Shown one piece after another: positions 13,001 through 24,734 of a stretch of DNA of 64,000 nt (its first letter is position 1; every line of letters starts with the position of its first letter). The notes under the pieces were generated by a model, which saw only the letters and a list, made by a program, of their open reading frames with translations, was not told the DNA's origin and did not search any database. The position numbers and the translations under genes were made by a program. The stretch is from Colias croceus (Eukaryota > Arthropoda > Insecta > Lepidoptera > Pieridae). The stretch lies in NCBI RefSeq assembly GCF_905220415.1, contig NC_059549.1:1426001-1490000 (forward strand), in the 5' to 3' direction.

Positions 13001-14113
13001 TACTAGTTACAAGTTAGACAATGGCTGATCAGACGTGACGCATTTGTTCAAAGTCTTTGTGTCGGCGCGGATAAAGATTTTTGGGGTTCGGTCGGCCTTC
13101 GGATAAATGTTTTTGTTTTTTTTTATATATTAAGTACGTGAAATAGGATGGTATGGAATTCAAAAGTTACAACGTCTTCTTGAAGTTAGATTTCTTTTAA
13201 ATACTTATAAAGGTAATAATTAATATGATAAATTAAATGATATTGATTACGATGGCGCGATGTGGGTTCGTTGAAAGGTTTAATATACCTAATTATTTTG
13301 GGAAAAATACTCATCAAGATGGGATTTTTAGTTTAGCATATTAACGATTACCAAGTGTCGTCTTTTATATTTTTCTACACATAAAAGTTAAAAGCTCTTA
13401 TTTCACAATCAACATAAATGAATTATTATTCTTCATGTTTGCTTGATTTAATTCTAAATTATTTTTCCGTTGATATTATTTTTCAATTTTCATTCAACAA
13501 ACTATAACATCATGTAAAACCAGCTTACAACAATGTAGCGGCTCCAAAGCTTTGACACTCGGATTGTACATCGACTTAACATATCAATTATGTCCGAGAG
13601 ACTGATAAGAGATTGACGTGAATCAAATAATTAACTGACTGGTGTTTGTATAATTCATCAGGGCACTTAGCGGCGTTATCAGATATTATAGTATGCATGC
13701 TATTGTTATGTGTTTTGGTATTTGCTTAGGCTGTGTGCATACAACATGCAGGTAGTATGTGAGTATCTACATGAACAGTTTACCTTCACTAACAAAAAGG
13801 TAGGAAAATTGTTTAAAGTCTTTCAAGAAAATGCCTGCATTTTCCTTCATATTTGAATGGCGAATGCATTTGGAATAAGTGGATGAACTTCATTGCATTT
13901 CATTAAAAAACATTGCCGCAGTTTCTTATTCTTTCTAACTGTTGAAAAACGATTAACCCAAAAATAGAAAGTGTCCATGAATAATCCAATACGACACTTA
14001 TTGAAATTGGCTAAAACAGGTATGTTTTCTGAAGAAAAAAAAATTATGTTTTCTATTGTATTGTAGCATATATTGAAAACATTATTGAATGAATATTACA
14101 TTTGTACAAAGCC
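10018..14113. other. Intergenic, nothing coding
   Basis: A+T-rich noncoding DNA. Short G+C-richer islands at about 11185-11230 (including GGGGCGGCGACCGG), 11285-11310 and 13060-13110 are the only compositional outliers. No tRNA-like, rRNA-like or transposon signature recognised. Confidence 0.55.
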
Positions 14114-14458
14114 TTTTTTTTTTTTTTTTTTTATAGTGGAGAATGCATTTAAGCATACCCAGGGCACTCGGGGAAAGAGCCCTGGGTTATGTCGGACTCA
14201 CCCTGCTGAGTGCAGGGACCTACCGACTAAACTCCACTGTGTTCCGCCGTGCCGCTTTATAGACGGGGCCGCGGGTATTCGGTAGAACCGCGTCCGCAGA
14301 CCCGTCAGCGGCAGCCTATCTCCAGGCCCAACGCGAATGTGGCGGGAGGCCGCCAGGTCTACCTTCCTAGGGGGGCGGCGTGAGTGGAACACTTCTCACG
14401 CCGCCTCTCCGCACCGGATGATGGATTATATCCCCGTTCCACCATCCGGTGCCCATCA

Positions 14459-14688
14459 TCAGGGAGGCAGGTCGCGACCGTGTAAAGCGGCCGCGACACG
14501 GCGACGACGCCAAATAGGACGACGACGCCGAATCGGATCCGAGGAAGGGTTTCTCTCGCGGACCCGCTCTGCCTCCTCCTTCTGCGACATCACATACTCG
14601 CAGAATGTGATAGCCGCGGACCACGATCTGTCGCCGCCAACCATTTCGCGAACTATGGAAGGCAGGGAGAGATCACGCCCCTATCTCA
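14459..14688 (-). pseudogene. LINE ORF2 C-terminus (minus-strand piece)
   Basis: The minus-strand frame reads IGRDLSLPSIVREMVGGD, then SWSAAITFCEYVMSQKE, an Arg-rich tail (RRRRPIWRRRR) and a stop near 14459. The DLSLP..VR.MVG.D.SW..A..FCE.VM.QKE.AER pattern is the usual end of lepidopteran R1-clade ORF2 proteins, downstream of the Cys/His motif. It is the terminal part of the same protein whose reverse transcriptase lies in the other orientation from 14690. An ATG at 14644 within it is not a real start. Confidence 0.8.
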
Positions 14689-14689
14689 A

Positions 14690-16405
14690 ACTCTGGAGCC
14701 TCGATTTCTGGAGCAGGTGGTGACGTCCCTGTTTCCGAATCGGGGAAGACATTCTCCCCCGCCGATGGTATCCACAATGACTGTGCAGGAGGAGTATGCT
14801 GATGAAAATGTCCCGGTGGTCACGCGTGACGAGCTTGCAGTGGCAGTGGAGCGGCTCAAAGCAAAAAAGACCGCCCCCGGCCCTGATGGTATCCCAGGGC
14901 GGGCTTGGGTACTGGCGCTAGAGTCACTTGGACCCAGGGTGGAACAGCTCTTCACAGAATGCCTTCAACAGGGCCAATTTCCCCGGAGGTGGAAGACCGG
15001 GAATTTGGTCCTGTTGCAGAAGGACGGACGCCCGCGCGATTCGCCCTCGGCTTACAGGCCGATCGTGCTGCTCGATGAGGTGAGTAAGCTCTTTGAGCGC
15101 GTTTTCGCAGCTCGCCTCATCGACCACCTGGAGGGAGTGGGGCCGGACCTGAGCGAAAACCAGTTTGGATTCCGCCGGGGACGGTCCACCATTGATGCGA
15201 TCGCTGCGCTGCGTGAACTCGCAGACAATGTGGCTGATGAAGGTGGAGTGCTTTTGGCGGTGTCTCTTGACATCGCCAACGCTTTTAACACGCTACCATG
15301 GAGTTGCGTAATTGAGGCGCTCCGCTATCACAATGTGCCCGAGTACATGGTGCGATTGCTGCAGTCCTACCTATCAGAGAGGGCTGTGGCGTACCCCACA
15401 CGCCGTGGATGGATGGAAAAGGAAATGTCGTGCGGTGTTCCACAGGGCTCGGTTCTTGGGCCTCTCCTGTGGAACATCGGTTACGACTGGGTCCTGCGCG
15501 CCACTTATCTCCCGGGTGTAAGCGTGCTTTGCTATGCGGATGACACCCTGGTGACTGCGCGTGGGGCCTCGTATAGAGACGCGGCCCTCCTTGCGACCGC
15601 TGGTGTGGCGGAAGTAGTGCGCCGCATTAGAAGACTTGGTCTAGAGGTGGCCCTGGACAAGTCAGAGGCGATTTTGTTTCGTGGCCGTCGAAGGGCGCAG
15701 GCTGCTGGATCAGCAATCCAGGTGGGCGGTGCGTCCATCAGCGTTGGTCCCACGTTGCGCTATCTGGGCATCGTGTTGGACAGCAGCTGGACATTCGTGG
15801 AGCACTTCCGCCGCCTAGCCCCCCGGCTTGTTGGGGTGGCCGGGGCACTTGGAAGTCTGCTCCCGAATCTTAGAGGGGCTGGGGGTGCGTGCCGTCGTCT
15901 TTACACCGGCGTCATTCGCTCCATGGCCCTCTATGGTGCGCCCATTTGGGCTGACTCTTTGAGCGCCCGTACCAGACCCCTATTGCGTAGACCGCAGCGG
16001 GTCATGGCGCTCAGAATCGTGAGGGCATATCGCACGGTGTCCTTCGAGGCCGCGTGCTTAATGGCGGGGACGCCCCCGTGGGACCTGGACGCCGAAATGC
16101 TGGCGGATGTTTATCGCCGCATCGCCGCGTCTAGATCGCATGGGATCAACCCATATCTGGAGCAGGTCCAGCAATGGAGGGCTGATGCTCTCGAGCGGCG
16201 TTTCATTGAGTGGAAACGTCGGCTCGAAGAGCCCAGCGCAGGAGTAAGGACGGTCGAAGCAATCCGACCGGTCCTACGTGAGTGGTGCGACAGGCGGCAT
16301 GGGGCCATCACCTTCCGCCTGACACAGGTACTGTCCGGACACGGTTGTTTCGGGCGGTACCTGTGCAAAGTCGCCAGACGGGAGCCGCAAATGGCTTGTC
16401 ATTCC
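14690..16405 (+). pseudogene. LINE ORF2 reverse transcriptase piece (inverted 5' part)
   Basis: An uninterrupted frame of about 570 codons from LEPRFLEQVV through the reverse transcriptase. Numbering from the GTG at 14717: APGPDGIP (about 53-60), YRPIVLLDEVSKLFER (113-128), NQFGFRRGRST (148-158), catalytic Asp in LDIANAFNTLPW (184-195), GVPQGSVLGPLLWN (240-253), the YADD active-site box (273-276), and LRYLGIVLD. Near the end is GHGCFGRYLCK then ACH, the start of the C-terminal Cys/His motif typical of R1-clade elements. Upstream endonuclease and ORF1 are absent, so the copy is dead despite the intact reading frame. The open frame runs on to 16588 into host DNA; those last 60 codons have no LINE character. 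There is no real ATG start. Confidence 0.9.
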
Positions 16406-17040
16406 TTATTTGAAGTCAGTCAATTAAGTTTATATGTCAATCGTCTTTTGTTTGACAAAAGTCGATCAGAACATCAAGTGCGTCGCCTTGGGACAGGTGA
16501 TGCTTATCAAAAACAAACATTATATTCTAGCTTAGCCCTCGGGTTCACTGCTATGTTTCTTAGAAAAATATTTCGATGTAGAATGTAGAATCACAATTGA
16601 TTCAACATAATATCCATTTTTATACAATAATTTGAAGTACGAGTAGTAGTTGTTCTTCTTCAAATTAATCTGCAAAAGGAAAAAAATACTTAAGTAACAT
16701 ATCATGTATGATGTAAATTGTAATATACTTATATGAAAACAAAAGTTTGGCAATATGAGCTTTTCAAAAGTCGCAATTACATTAACATTAATAAGTATTA
16801 ATTTCACAGTCCATAACAAGATAAAGCATTATTTATATTAAAAATACAAACTTTATGCATTTTTCAAGGCAGATTCGATTAATGTTGCGCACACGCTCAT
16901 ATAAAACATTCCTACGGATTTATTACAGCCGTATGAAGCAATTAAGTAATTTCACTTTTAAATGCGCTTACGCCTTATTAAATCGTTACGAGAATTATTC
17001 CGGATCGCAATGAGCCGCGCGGATAATTCTTATGATATAA
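16406..17040. other. Intergenic spacer between LINE and piggyBac
   Basis: A+T-rich host DNA. The part at about 16895-17035 is less A+T-rich and contains ATTCGATTAATG, TTTATTAC and CCGCGCGGATAATTC-type motifs, so it is a candidate regulatory patch. It directly abuts the piggyBac insertion. Confidence 0.4.
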
Positions 17041-18354
17041 CCCTAGATTACTACCCTTCGTCGATTCGACGACGCGTCACCAAAAAAAACGCTATAACTT
17101 TTACGCGTGCGACCGTATGGTTTTCTGACTTCAGCTAATCTCAGCCAACCCGTTGCGCTTGCGATGGACGGTAGTGCTTTGTGCGTGGAAGGTCCACACG
17201 CGGTGTTCCAGCAGCCATGGCTCGTCACATCGACGAAGGTTAGTATTAACGTAACTTTTCGTACTATTTAGTTAAGTTAAAATTACGTTATTTTATGTTT
17301 TATAATGGTGCCTATTATTTTATTTTTAGATACGATTCATATGTTAGTTTTAGAAGTTGAAAGCGATGAGGAAAATTCATCTGCGAGAGAGCCTGAAGAC
17401 CACATTGAGGCTGAAGAGGCATGAAACGGAGGGTGATGATGAAGTTTCTACTGTAAATAAAGAGCAATTTCCAGATCAAGATTATGAGGCAAGTAGTAAT
17501 ACATCTCCCCACGTTCTATTGAAGATGAGATACCTAGCACTTCAGCTGACCCTAGCGATTACAAGACCATCGCATACCATTCTTCTTGGGAAAGACAAAC
17601 ACATATTATGGTCATCACAACAGTCAAGGCCACAAAGCAGAAGACCTTCAAAGAACATAGATACATAGCACGTGGACCTGTGTGTGACGCTTTTTTCGAG
17701 ATATTTTAGATCCTCTTCAATGTTTTTCAGGTATAATTACTGGTGACATTACTGATACTCTTTGGGACTCAATTACATAAATTTTAAACATGCCAGAAAT
17801 AAATAATGTGAAAGTTATAAATGAGACTGAGCAAAGTAATGCTGCTAATGTGCCTCCATAGCAAACTAAAATAAACATATATGCTATATTATGTCCCTCC
17901 GTAAAGCAAAAGTAGACCTAAAAATAGGTGCACTAGGTGCAAAAATCGTTGTGTGGGGAAAACAAACTTGATGTGTGTCACAAATGTTTTAGATCCTAAG
18001 CTATTATCAAAATTATATTTTTAATTAATTTTCCAGATATTATTTTTGTAAGTAATACTTTATTTCGAGCAATTTAGAGGTATATATTATTTGTACGGAA
18101 TTTTTCAAAAAAATTAAGAATGTTCATAAAGCGTGTAAACTGTGATCTCATTTTGATGACTGTTTGAATTAAAACTATGTTAAAATAAATATTTTTATAT
18201 TTTTATATGTAGATTAATACCTTGTCCTTAAAATAAAGACATAACTACAAATATATTTTTTTAATTAAACCCCTAAATCCCCTCCAATAAACAGCGTAGT
18301 CGAAACGACGAAGGTTAGTATTAAACGTTGAAAAATAAGGTTAGTGTTCTAGGG
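17041..18354 (+). mobile_element. piggyBac-family element, decayed, with ATAA target duplication
   Basis: The ends are CCCTAGATTACTA (17041-17053) and TAGTGTTCTAGGG (18342-18354), the CCCTAGA/TCTAGGG inverted repeats of piggyBac. A 21-bp subterminal inverted repeat (17055-17075, 18294-18314; two mismatches) begins 1 nt from the left terminal repeat but 27 nt from the right one, matching the asymmetric 3/31-nt spacing of canonical piggyBac. Both flanks are ATAA (17037-17040, 18355-18358), a variant of the usual TTAA. At 1314 bp it is roughly half the length of an autonomous element: the catalytic middle of the transposase is deleted. Confidence 0.9.
17217..18000 (+). pseudogene. piggyBac transposase remnant
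   Basis: A short first exon MARHIDE (ATG 17217-17219) ends at a GTTAGT donor (17239). Joining it to an acceptor AG at 17328-17329 restores the frame and gives an acidic N-terminus (VLEVESDEENSSAREPED) that stops at a TGA near 17423. Further on, ILLGKDKHILWSSQQ (about 17580-17625) resembles the GK..kWs block, and RGPVCDAFFEIF (about 17670-17705) resembles the block that follows it in piggyBac transposases. The Cys-rich C-terminus is recognisable as CTRCKNRCVGK and, after a frameshift, VCHKCF (about 17930-17990). The DDD catalytic core is missing between these. Stops, frameshifts and the deletion make it non-functional. Confidence 0.8.
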
Positions 18355-21300
18355 ATAAATATATCAATGGAATCTCACGTCTATAAATAATCTTATTACA
18401 ATCTAGTATTGAATATTTTACTTTTATATGTACCTATATGGTAAATGTACTTACCGTGTTGAACACGATATTAATTATTATCATAAATTGTTAATAATAT
18501 GCCAAATATGTTCTGTTTATGTATAGGTTTCAAATAGCTAAATTCTATAAACAACGTTAATACATAAAAAACATAACTATACTACTTTACAAATTCGTAT
18601 AAAAAGCCTATATTCTTAATTAAATTCCAATTACATTCGTATCGCATCGCGTCGTACGACACACGACGACTTATCATAGCTCCCATACTGACGTGTAAAA
18701 TAGCAATTACGCTCCTCTCCTAAAGCCCCATTAAACTTATCTGCACTGCATATTGAATTATTAGGAGCAATTAACGACATACGTGTTATCAATATTAAAA
18801 CAGTAGCGGCTGATATATTCAAATTTATGTAAGCGTATGTTCATTAAAGAGATTTTTCGGTATTTCTATGCTAATATCCCCTTTGAGCCACCGCTCCGTT
18901 TTAATATTTTGAGAATATTAAACTCTAAGCTCTTAAGCTATTATCGAGATAATGGCGGTATTGACGAATCGAAAGGTTTCACTATAATTTACTTTTGACA
19001 GTCATGTGTTTTAAGACACCGTAATGTAAACCTTTTTTATATTATGGCACACTTTGCATATTAATACGAAATTGTTTCGAAACACCTAAAACTGATTTGT
19101 TTATTACAGACGTAATTTATTTATACAATTGCTTTTTGTAGATAAACTTCTAGTTTTATTCTTTCTTTCGAGCACTATGCTCCTTACAGGTTTTATAAGG
19201 TCACAAACCTTGAGTCCTTTTAATTAATTCCGCGGTCAAAAATAGTTCATCACAAAACGACACCAAAACTTACTTTATTCAAATATGTCGTCATACGGGA
19301 ATGCGTCGTAAAGTGCAGATAGACGATAAAGCTGTTTCCACTGCATCATACCAATACATTGCTGTGAATATAAGTGAGATATGAGATAGAAGTGAAACAA
19401 AAGGAGCAATGGATGGTTGTCTTTGAGAAATATCCACGTTACAATTTGTAAATATTAAATATTCATGAGGCGCACGGGTTTAACGCTTTACATGGTCGCT
19501 CTTGTATTTATTAAGGATGCATCTAATTATCATAGCTTAACAGAGTGACTTTGAGATTAAGTACCCAAAAATTATGCATAATATGTAACACATTATATTT
19601 TATAGCGTACTGAATATATTAATAATGAAATTTATCTAAATTCTATGGAAAAAGCACCGTACATTCATTTGACTTCAACTTTAAACATATTCCAAACACA
19701 CTGTTATTTTATAAAACTTTATAACTGCAAACTTATAAAAGCAATAAATTATAAAATCAAAAATTGTATGCAGATACCGTCAGCAGGTCTCAAGTGACAG
19801 AGTAACAAACAACCATATCAAAATTGTAATATTATTAAGAAAGCTCACTATTACTGAAACGTATGTGAAAGTTTCGCGTTTCAATTCTTAAACTATCAAG
19901 GAAAATCAGACACTACAATAAAGCTAGAATGAAATAAAATACAATTTCACAAGAGCACAATATACCTATGCAAACGATAGCCATTTTGACGGACAATTTA
20001 ATTTAGTACCTACTCCTTGTTTATAATTCACTTTACTCCATACTGGGACATAAAGTTGATATTTAAACGCAACCAAACAATGAAATAAATAATAGTTTTA
20101 AAGATTTATACAAGTAGGTACTTATAGTAACAATATTATAGAAATTTTATGAAAATTGAAAAATAAATTGTAACACGTCTTATGCAAAGAAATTTATGTT
20201 CTATTAATGATCATTTTATAGTTTTAAATAATATATTATTTGTATGATAAGAAGACATCAAAGTTAATAAAGTTAATCATCACATTCAGATGAATTACTT
20301 AGCGGCTGTAAATTCATATCATTTTTGTTTAATTAAAACATGTAGGATATTATTTTACCTTTTTCCGCGTCACTTTATTCTAAAATACTATAAGATTATG
20401 TAGGTATTTATTTAATAATTTTATTTTCAGAGATGCGTTTTTTCGGTTGGAAAGTATAACTTCATAACTCATTTATTCACATAGAATATAATAGAAAACC
20501 TCAAATCTAAATTGAAAGGGACAACGTCCATAGATATTTAATTGTTACAGCTAAATCGGTTTCACTGTAACACGGTAGCGTAACGAATGTGTGGGTTGTT
20601 ATTTGTTATGAGCTTCGGTAGCACTAGCTATACATTCTTTTAATTAAATCAATACCTACTTGATATATTTATGAAGTGGAAAATACACATTTTTGAAGAA
20701 TTATTACTATACTAGACGAAAGAGGCTTTAACGGCGCTAAGTGCTGCAAAAGTATCTATAGTTTACTTGTAAGCTGAACTCTCATGTAAGAAATTGCTTG
20801 CCCTTTCTTTTTATTTCATCCGTCAGCAACACAAAAATATATTGGATATTGTATTTCATTATTTTGTTCGATAAATTTAAATAAGCAGAATCTTACGTGA
20901 TACAAAAGAGAATTAATTTTAAATAACTGTACATCTTAAAAGTTTCCAACAAAAAATTATATTACATACGTATTTTTATTGTTAGAAACTCACTTAAAAT
21001 ATATTTAATGGCCATAATGCACGCTGTTAAGTGAAGTTAGCCTTCATCGCTTACAGCACGATTAATTTCAATAAAACCTCTTTAATTGTTGTTACATTTA
21101 CAACAAACAATAATAATTTCAAAGTTATGACAGTTAAATTATGTGTGGACATACACGAATAAACGCTTCAAAATATGAGCTCAGTGTGGACATGTTCTAG
21201 CCGAGGTACTAATATATTTTGTAAGGCTCTGTGCACACGAGTGGTAAAATGTAGATTGTAATAACTAATAAGTAAGGGTCGGATCATACCTGACGATATA

Positions 21301-21474
21301 ACAAGAGCAACTAATTAAAAAAGTGACATCTGAGTATGTTTTATACTGCTCAATATAGCTCATAGACAATAATATTTTTTTGGTAAGTATATACTTGTAA
21401 TTGTCCTGTTTAAGTTTGATCTACATTCTATTTGAAACACCTCAAGTACCTAGTTTCATATGTTATTATAGTGT
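18355..21474. other. Intergenic, nothing recognised
   Basis: Strongly A+T-rich DNA without open frames of interest or repeats that I can name. Confidence 0.55.
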
Positions 21475-21646
21475 CGCCGCACACGAGCCACTCGCGACAG
21501 CAACTAGCGCTGACGCTGCCACGAGAAGTTAGAAGCGTGTAGCAGCCACCTGCCACCGGCGTCAACAGTCCATATAAAATGTATGAAAAGTACAAAAAAT
21601 ATGCCGGTGGCGGCGTTTTGTGGCGTGGCCTGTGGCCTGTGTGCCG
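21475..21646. mobile_element. Probable MITE with imperfect inverted ends
   Basis: A G+C-rich island begins CGCCGCACACGAGCCACTCG and ends TGGCCTGTGTGCCG, imperfectly inverted copies. A perfect nested pair GCCACCGGC (21552-21560) and GCCGGTGGC (21603-21611) surrounds an A+T-rich loop. The abrupt composition change supports an insertion. I cannot define a target duplication or assign a superfamily. Confidence 0.45.
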
Positions 21647-22515
21647 TAATGTGAAAGAGAATTTGTAGGGCTCCCCCCTTACAATTTTAATATATTATTT
21701 TGTTCCATAAAAATACTATTATGCATTTATATATAAAAATATGTCACCCGTTAATCAAAACAAAACGCTTCACGTGTAAACGTCATTAAGGGCCAGTCCG
21801 CACACAGCACACTATGGCGCCAACTCGCCGTGTATATGACTTATGACCGTTGTAATGTATAGCAAAGCCTCATGAATATTTATCGAAAAAAAATATGTTT
21901 TAATACACACGAACATACATTAAAGCAATAAATATATCACGGAGACCATTAACCGTGTAATTATTTTTATTTTTCGTGAATATGATGACTCTAATACGCG
22001 CATTAGGTGCGCTATTAACGATTTTAAACGTAATATACTTGCCTCGGGACGATTATAACTCGTCTCTTAGTATGAAATAAAAATATGGAACAGCGAACAG
22101 TTTTATTGCGTGTGTGCTTGCTTATTATTAGCGAAGCGGCTAAGCGTGAACGTGATTATAGATTTGAAGGTTCTGCTGAAAATAAGGAAAGAATAAAGTG
22201 TTTACATTAATTTAAAAATACAAAAAGTCAGTGTTAGGTATATAAAACTAGTATAATAAGTAGAATGAAATAAGAAGATAGCGGCTCATTCACTATCATT
22301 TTCCTATAATTTAAATGAATAAAAAGCATCAAAGATTGGTTGTCCAAAATAAAAAAAATACAGAGAACATTTTGGTGACTACGAACACTCGGCTCATAAA
22401 AAGCTTAAATGCAAAGGCTTCTCTGATCGCTGACAGTCCTGTTATAAGAAATACGTTACCTCCAAAAAATCGAAAAGCTTTTCGCATTACTAGACTTAAC
22501 TGTATTAAAAATAAA
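21647..22515. other. Intergenic with a possible MITE end
   Basis: AAGGGCCAGTCCGCACACAG at about 21789-21808 looks like a single transposon terminus, but I find no inverted partner in the neighbourhood. Otherwise A+T-rich with nothing coding. Confidence 0.4.
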
Positions 22516-22730
22516 ATGTGTGCGTGTACTAGTGTAAACACGTAAGAAGTCAAACTTCTTTATGACCTTATTTTTCAATAAAATAATTAATTATATGCAA
22601 CATTACAGAAATACGTCGAATCACGCGTGGTAGGGATAAGAAAAAGATGGCGCGTAACGGAAAAATGTCAGGCGTAACGAAAAATGTTACAATAATTTTT
22701 TTTCCAACCCCGATAAAGATGTTTCACTTC
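22516..22730 (+). mobile_element. MITE, GAAGTGAAACTTCTTT group A, copy 2
   Basis: The longest group A copy here. It starts ATGTGTGCGTGTACTAGTG, then AGAAGTCAAACTTCTTTATG, then GAATCACGCGTGGTAGGGAT and GGCGCGTAACGGAAAAATG, then CCAACCCCGATAAAG and GTTTCACTTC. It retains the interior missing near the right end of copy 1 (9837) and part of the interior missing from copy 3 (52744). Confidence 0.8.
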
Positions 22731-24699
22731 AATTATTTCCTTAGTATGTTTTATTTGCATCATAAAATATCAGCGTCTGTCGATCTACAGAAATTTAATC
22801 TTCAAATTTTTTCCACGGAAAACAACAGGGACTTTATTAATTTGTCTAGACGAATATAATAAAATATTGTAAGCTGTAAAGTTGAGACCCTAAAAAGGTC
22901 CGTCTAGCCACAATTACATCTCAGAATTTCATATGATTTTATAAGTGTGACTATTTTACAGCGAGGCAATAAAACCTATAAAGAATGGTAGCGGCTTGGT
23001 AATTTAAATTTCTCAGGCCTAAACTATTAGTAATTTAAGACGTAACGAGCTCTATTTTTATTAAAGCGGAGCTTATTTGTGTTCGATTAATTTAAATGTA
23101 AAATAAAAACTTAAGACTAGTTAACGAAAACGCATGTTTTTTATACCGAATGGAAGCGACGCCTCGTGTCAAATAAACTACATTTAGGCTAGTCATTAAA
23201 AGAATATTTTATCTCGTTTTAAATATTTAGATATACATCTGGTGAAAGTTCAATTCGGTTCATTACGCGTCGTGAAACCGAATCCAGAGCTTAATAAGAA
23301 TAATTCAAAACGTAAGCGCATCTTCGGGTGCAGTGGCATTACGAGTTCAAACGGAATACATTACCAGTAGAGTAAGAACAGATTCACATATTATAAAACA
23401 TCACACGCAATGTATTGGATATAATAAGAATCATCGTTACAGGGTAATTGTAGAAAAAGTAGCAACATCGTATCAAATTTTTAGTAGTAATGCTGTTACA
23501 CTAGATCTCGGATAAGTCCAAATTATTCGAGAATAAAATTATGAAATTTGTACTAAGAAACTCAATTAGTTTATATTGCTCGGGGCATTAAAATTAAATC
23601 TAATGGAGGACTGCAATTCACTTTGATAATTGTCACTAGTTAAATATGTAAATTGAGTTGTAAAGTTTAATCAAAATAGTGACATTACATAAATAAAGAG
23701 TAATAAATATTTCCTGTTCCTAGTTGTACCTAGGGTGACACATTAATGTTTTCCTTATAATTACTTCCCTAGTTTAGATGATACCAGAATAACAAGACAT
23801 AAAATTGTTAACTTTTAAAACAAAATCGTAAGCACACCTCTGTGAGGAAAATGCATGTTATAAATGTCGGTTCTGCGTTTTATTCATTACCTATATTATA
23901 TTGAAATTTAGTCATGTAAGAATGAAATCAAAAGTAAAATATAAATTACAAAATAACTAAGGATCAATTCCCTCTACATTTGTTGTTTATAATAATTATA
24001 ACAACGCTGTATTCTTAGTTGAAGGTCGGCTATTTACATACTTATTTTATTTTATTTCTGCGTTCAGTGTTATCTTTCTCTCGAGAAAGACATGCATATT
24101 ATACAAGGTAAAGAATAAGGCCTGAAATCAATTTAAAAAGTAACCGAATATTAGCATAGAGTTTTCTATTATATATTGACAATACAGTCTTATAAGTGTA
24201 AGTTTTATATGCTTTGTATGGATTTTAGGATGGGTTATGGTTTACCCCAAAATAAATAAATCTAAAAAATAGATGTTCTTAACAGAATAATTAATATAAT
24301 TCCCAGTAACGTTATAAACAGCTGATAGCAAGCTGATACTCATTTGTAGCCTGCCAATGGTTGTCATGTAGCATAACTTCGATGAATAAGAATACATAAT
24401 GAATGGTCTACACGCTTCCATTACACTCCTGGGTCCTGCCTGATGTTGTGTACCATTCATTATTCATACTGTTTCTAATTTGTTATCATTGATTTAACAC
24501 GAAATAGCGGGATTGTGGTTTGATGTACAGATTATAAGGGTAAAGTATTCAGATGAAGCATAAAGTTAGTAATATTTGGTTATAGGCAAGTGTAGCATCT
24601 CTTCGGTTCAATGGAGTACCTAATTCAAGCACGAGATGCTGAACTAATTTTGAAGAGGACTACTAATAACTACTAATCAGAGTAAGATAAGACCTGCAT

Positions 24700-24734
24700 G
24701 CACTGCACATTCCTAATTATGGAATGTGCAGTGC
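24700..24734. repeat. Perfect 14-bp inverted repeat (hairpin)
   Basis: GCACTGCACATTCC and GGAATGTGCAGTGC enclose the 7-nt loop TAATTAT. The stem is too short for a normal microRNA precursor. Confidence 0.7.

Larger units (their letters stand above)
14114..16405 (-). mobile_element. R1-clade LINE, 5'-truncated, with twin-priming-type inversion
   Basis: The insertion consists of two pieces of one non-LTR retrotransposon in opposite orientation. On the minus strand, the ORF2 C-terminus (14459 to about 14688) is followed by a G+C-rich 3' UTR and a poly(A) tract, seen as 19 T's at 14114-14132. On the plus strand, from about 14690 to 16405, lies the ORF2 segment from just before the reverse transcriptase to the C-terminal Cys/His region. 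Only a short stretch of ORF2 between the two pieces is absent. This is the structure twin priming leaves. Relative to the A+T-rich host DNA the element is very G+C-rich. I could not find a clear target-site duplication. Confidence 0.85.

Noticed and set aside
14114..14132. T19 tract as a terminator or promoter element
   Set aside because: It is the reverse complement of the LINE poly(A) tail, directly after its 3' UTR.
14337..14723. 128-codon plus-strand open frame beside the LINE
   Set aside because: It reads through the reversed LINE 3' UTR and ORF2 end across the inversion point; the real protein there is on the minus strand.
14690..16405. Site-specific R1, TRAS or SART insertion
   Set aside because: The flanks show neither rDNA nor TTAGG telomeric repeats, so no target specificity can be claimed.
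16406..16588. C-terminal 60 codons of the long reverse transcriptase frame
   Set aside because: The sequence becomes A+T-rich host DNA after ACH and loses LINE similarity; the frame is open by chance.
17357..17668. 103-codon open frame as an independent small gene
   Set aside because: It is a frame crossing pieces of a broken piggyBac transposase; the family blocks lie in different frames with stops and a deletion.
24700..24734. microRNA precursor
   Set aside because: A 14-bp stem is too short for Drosha/Dicer processing.
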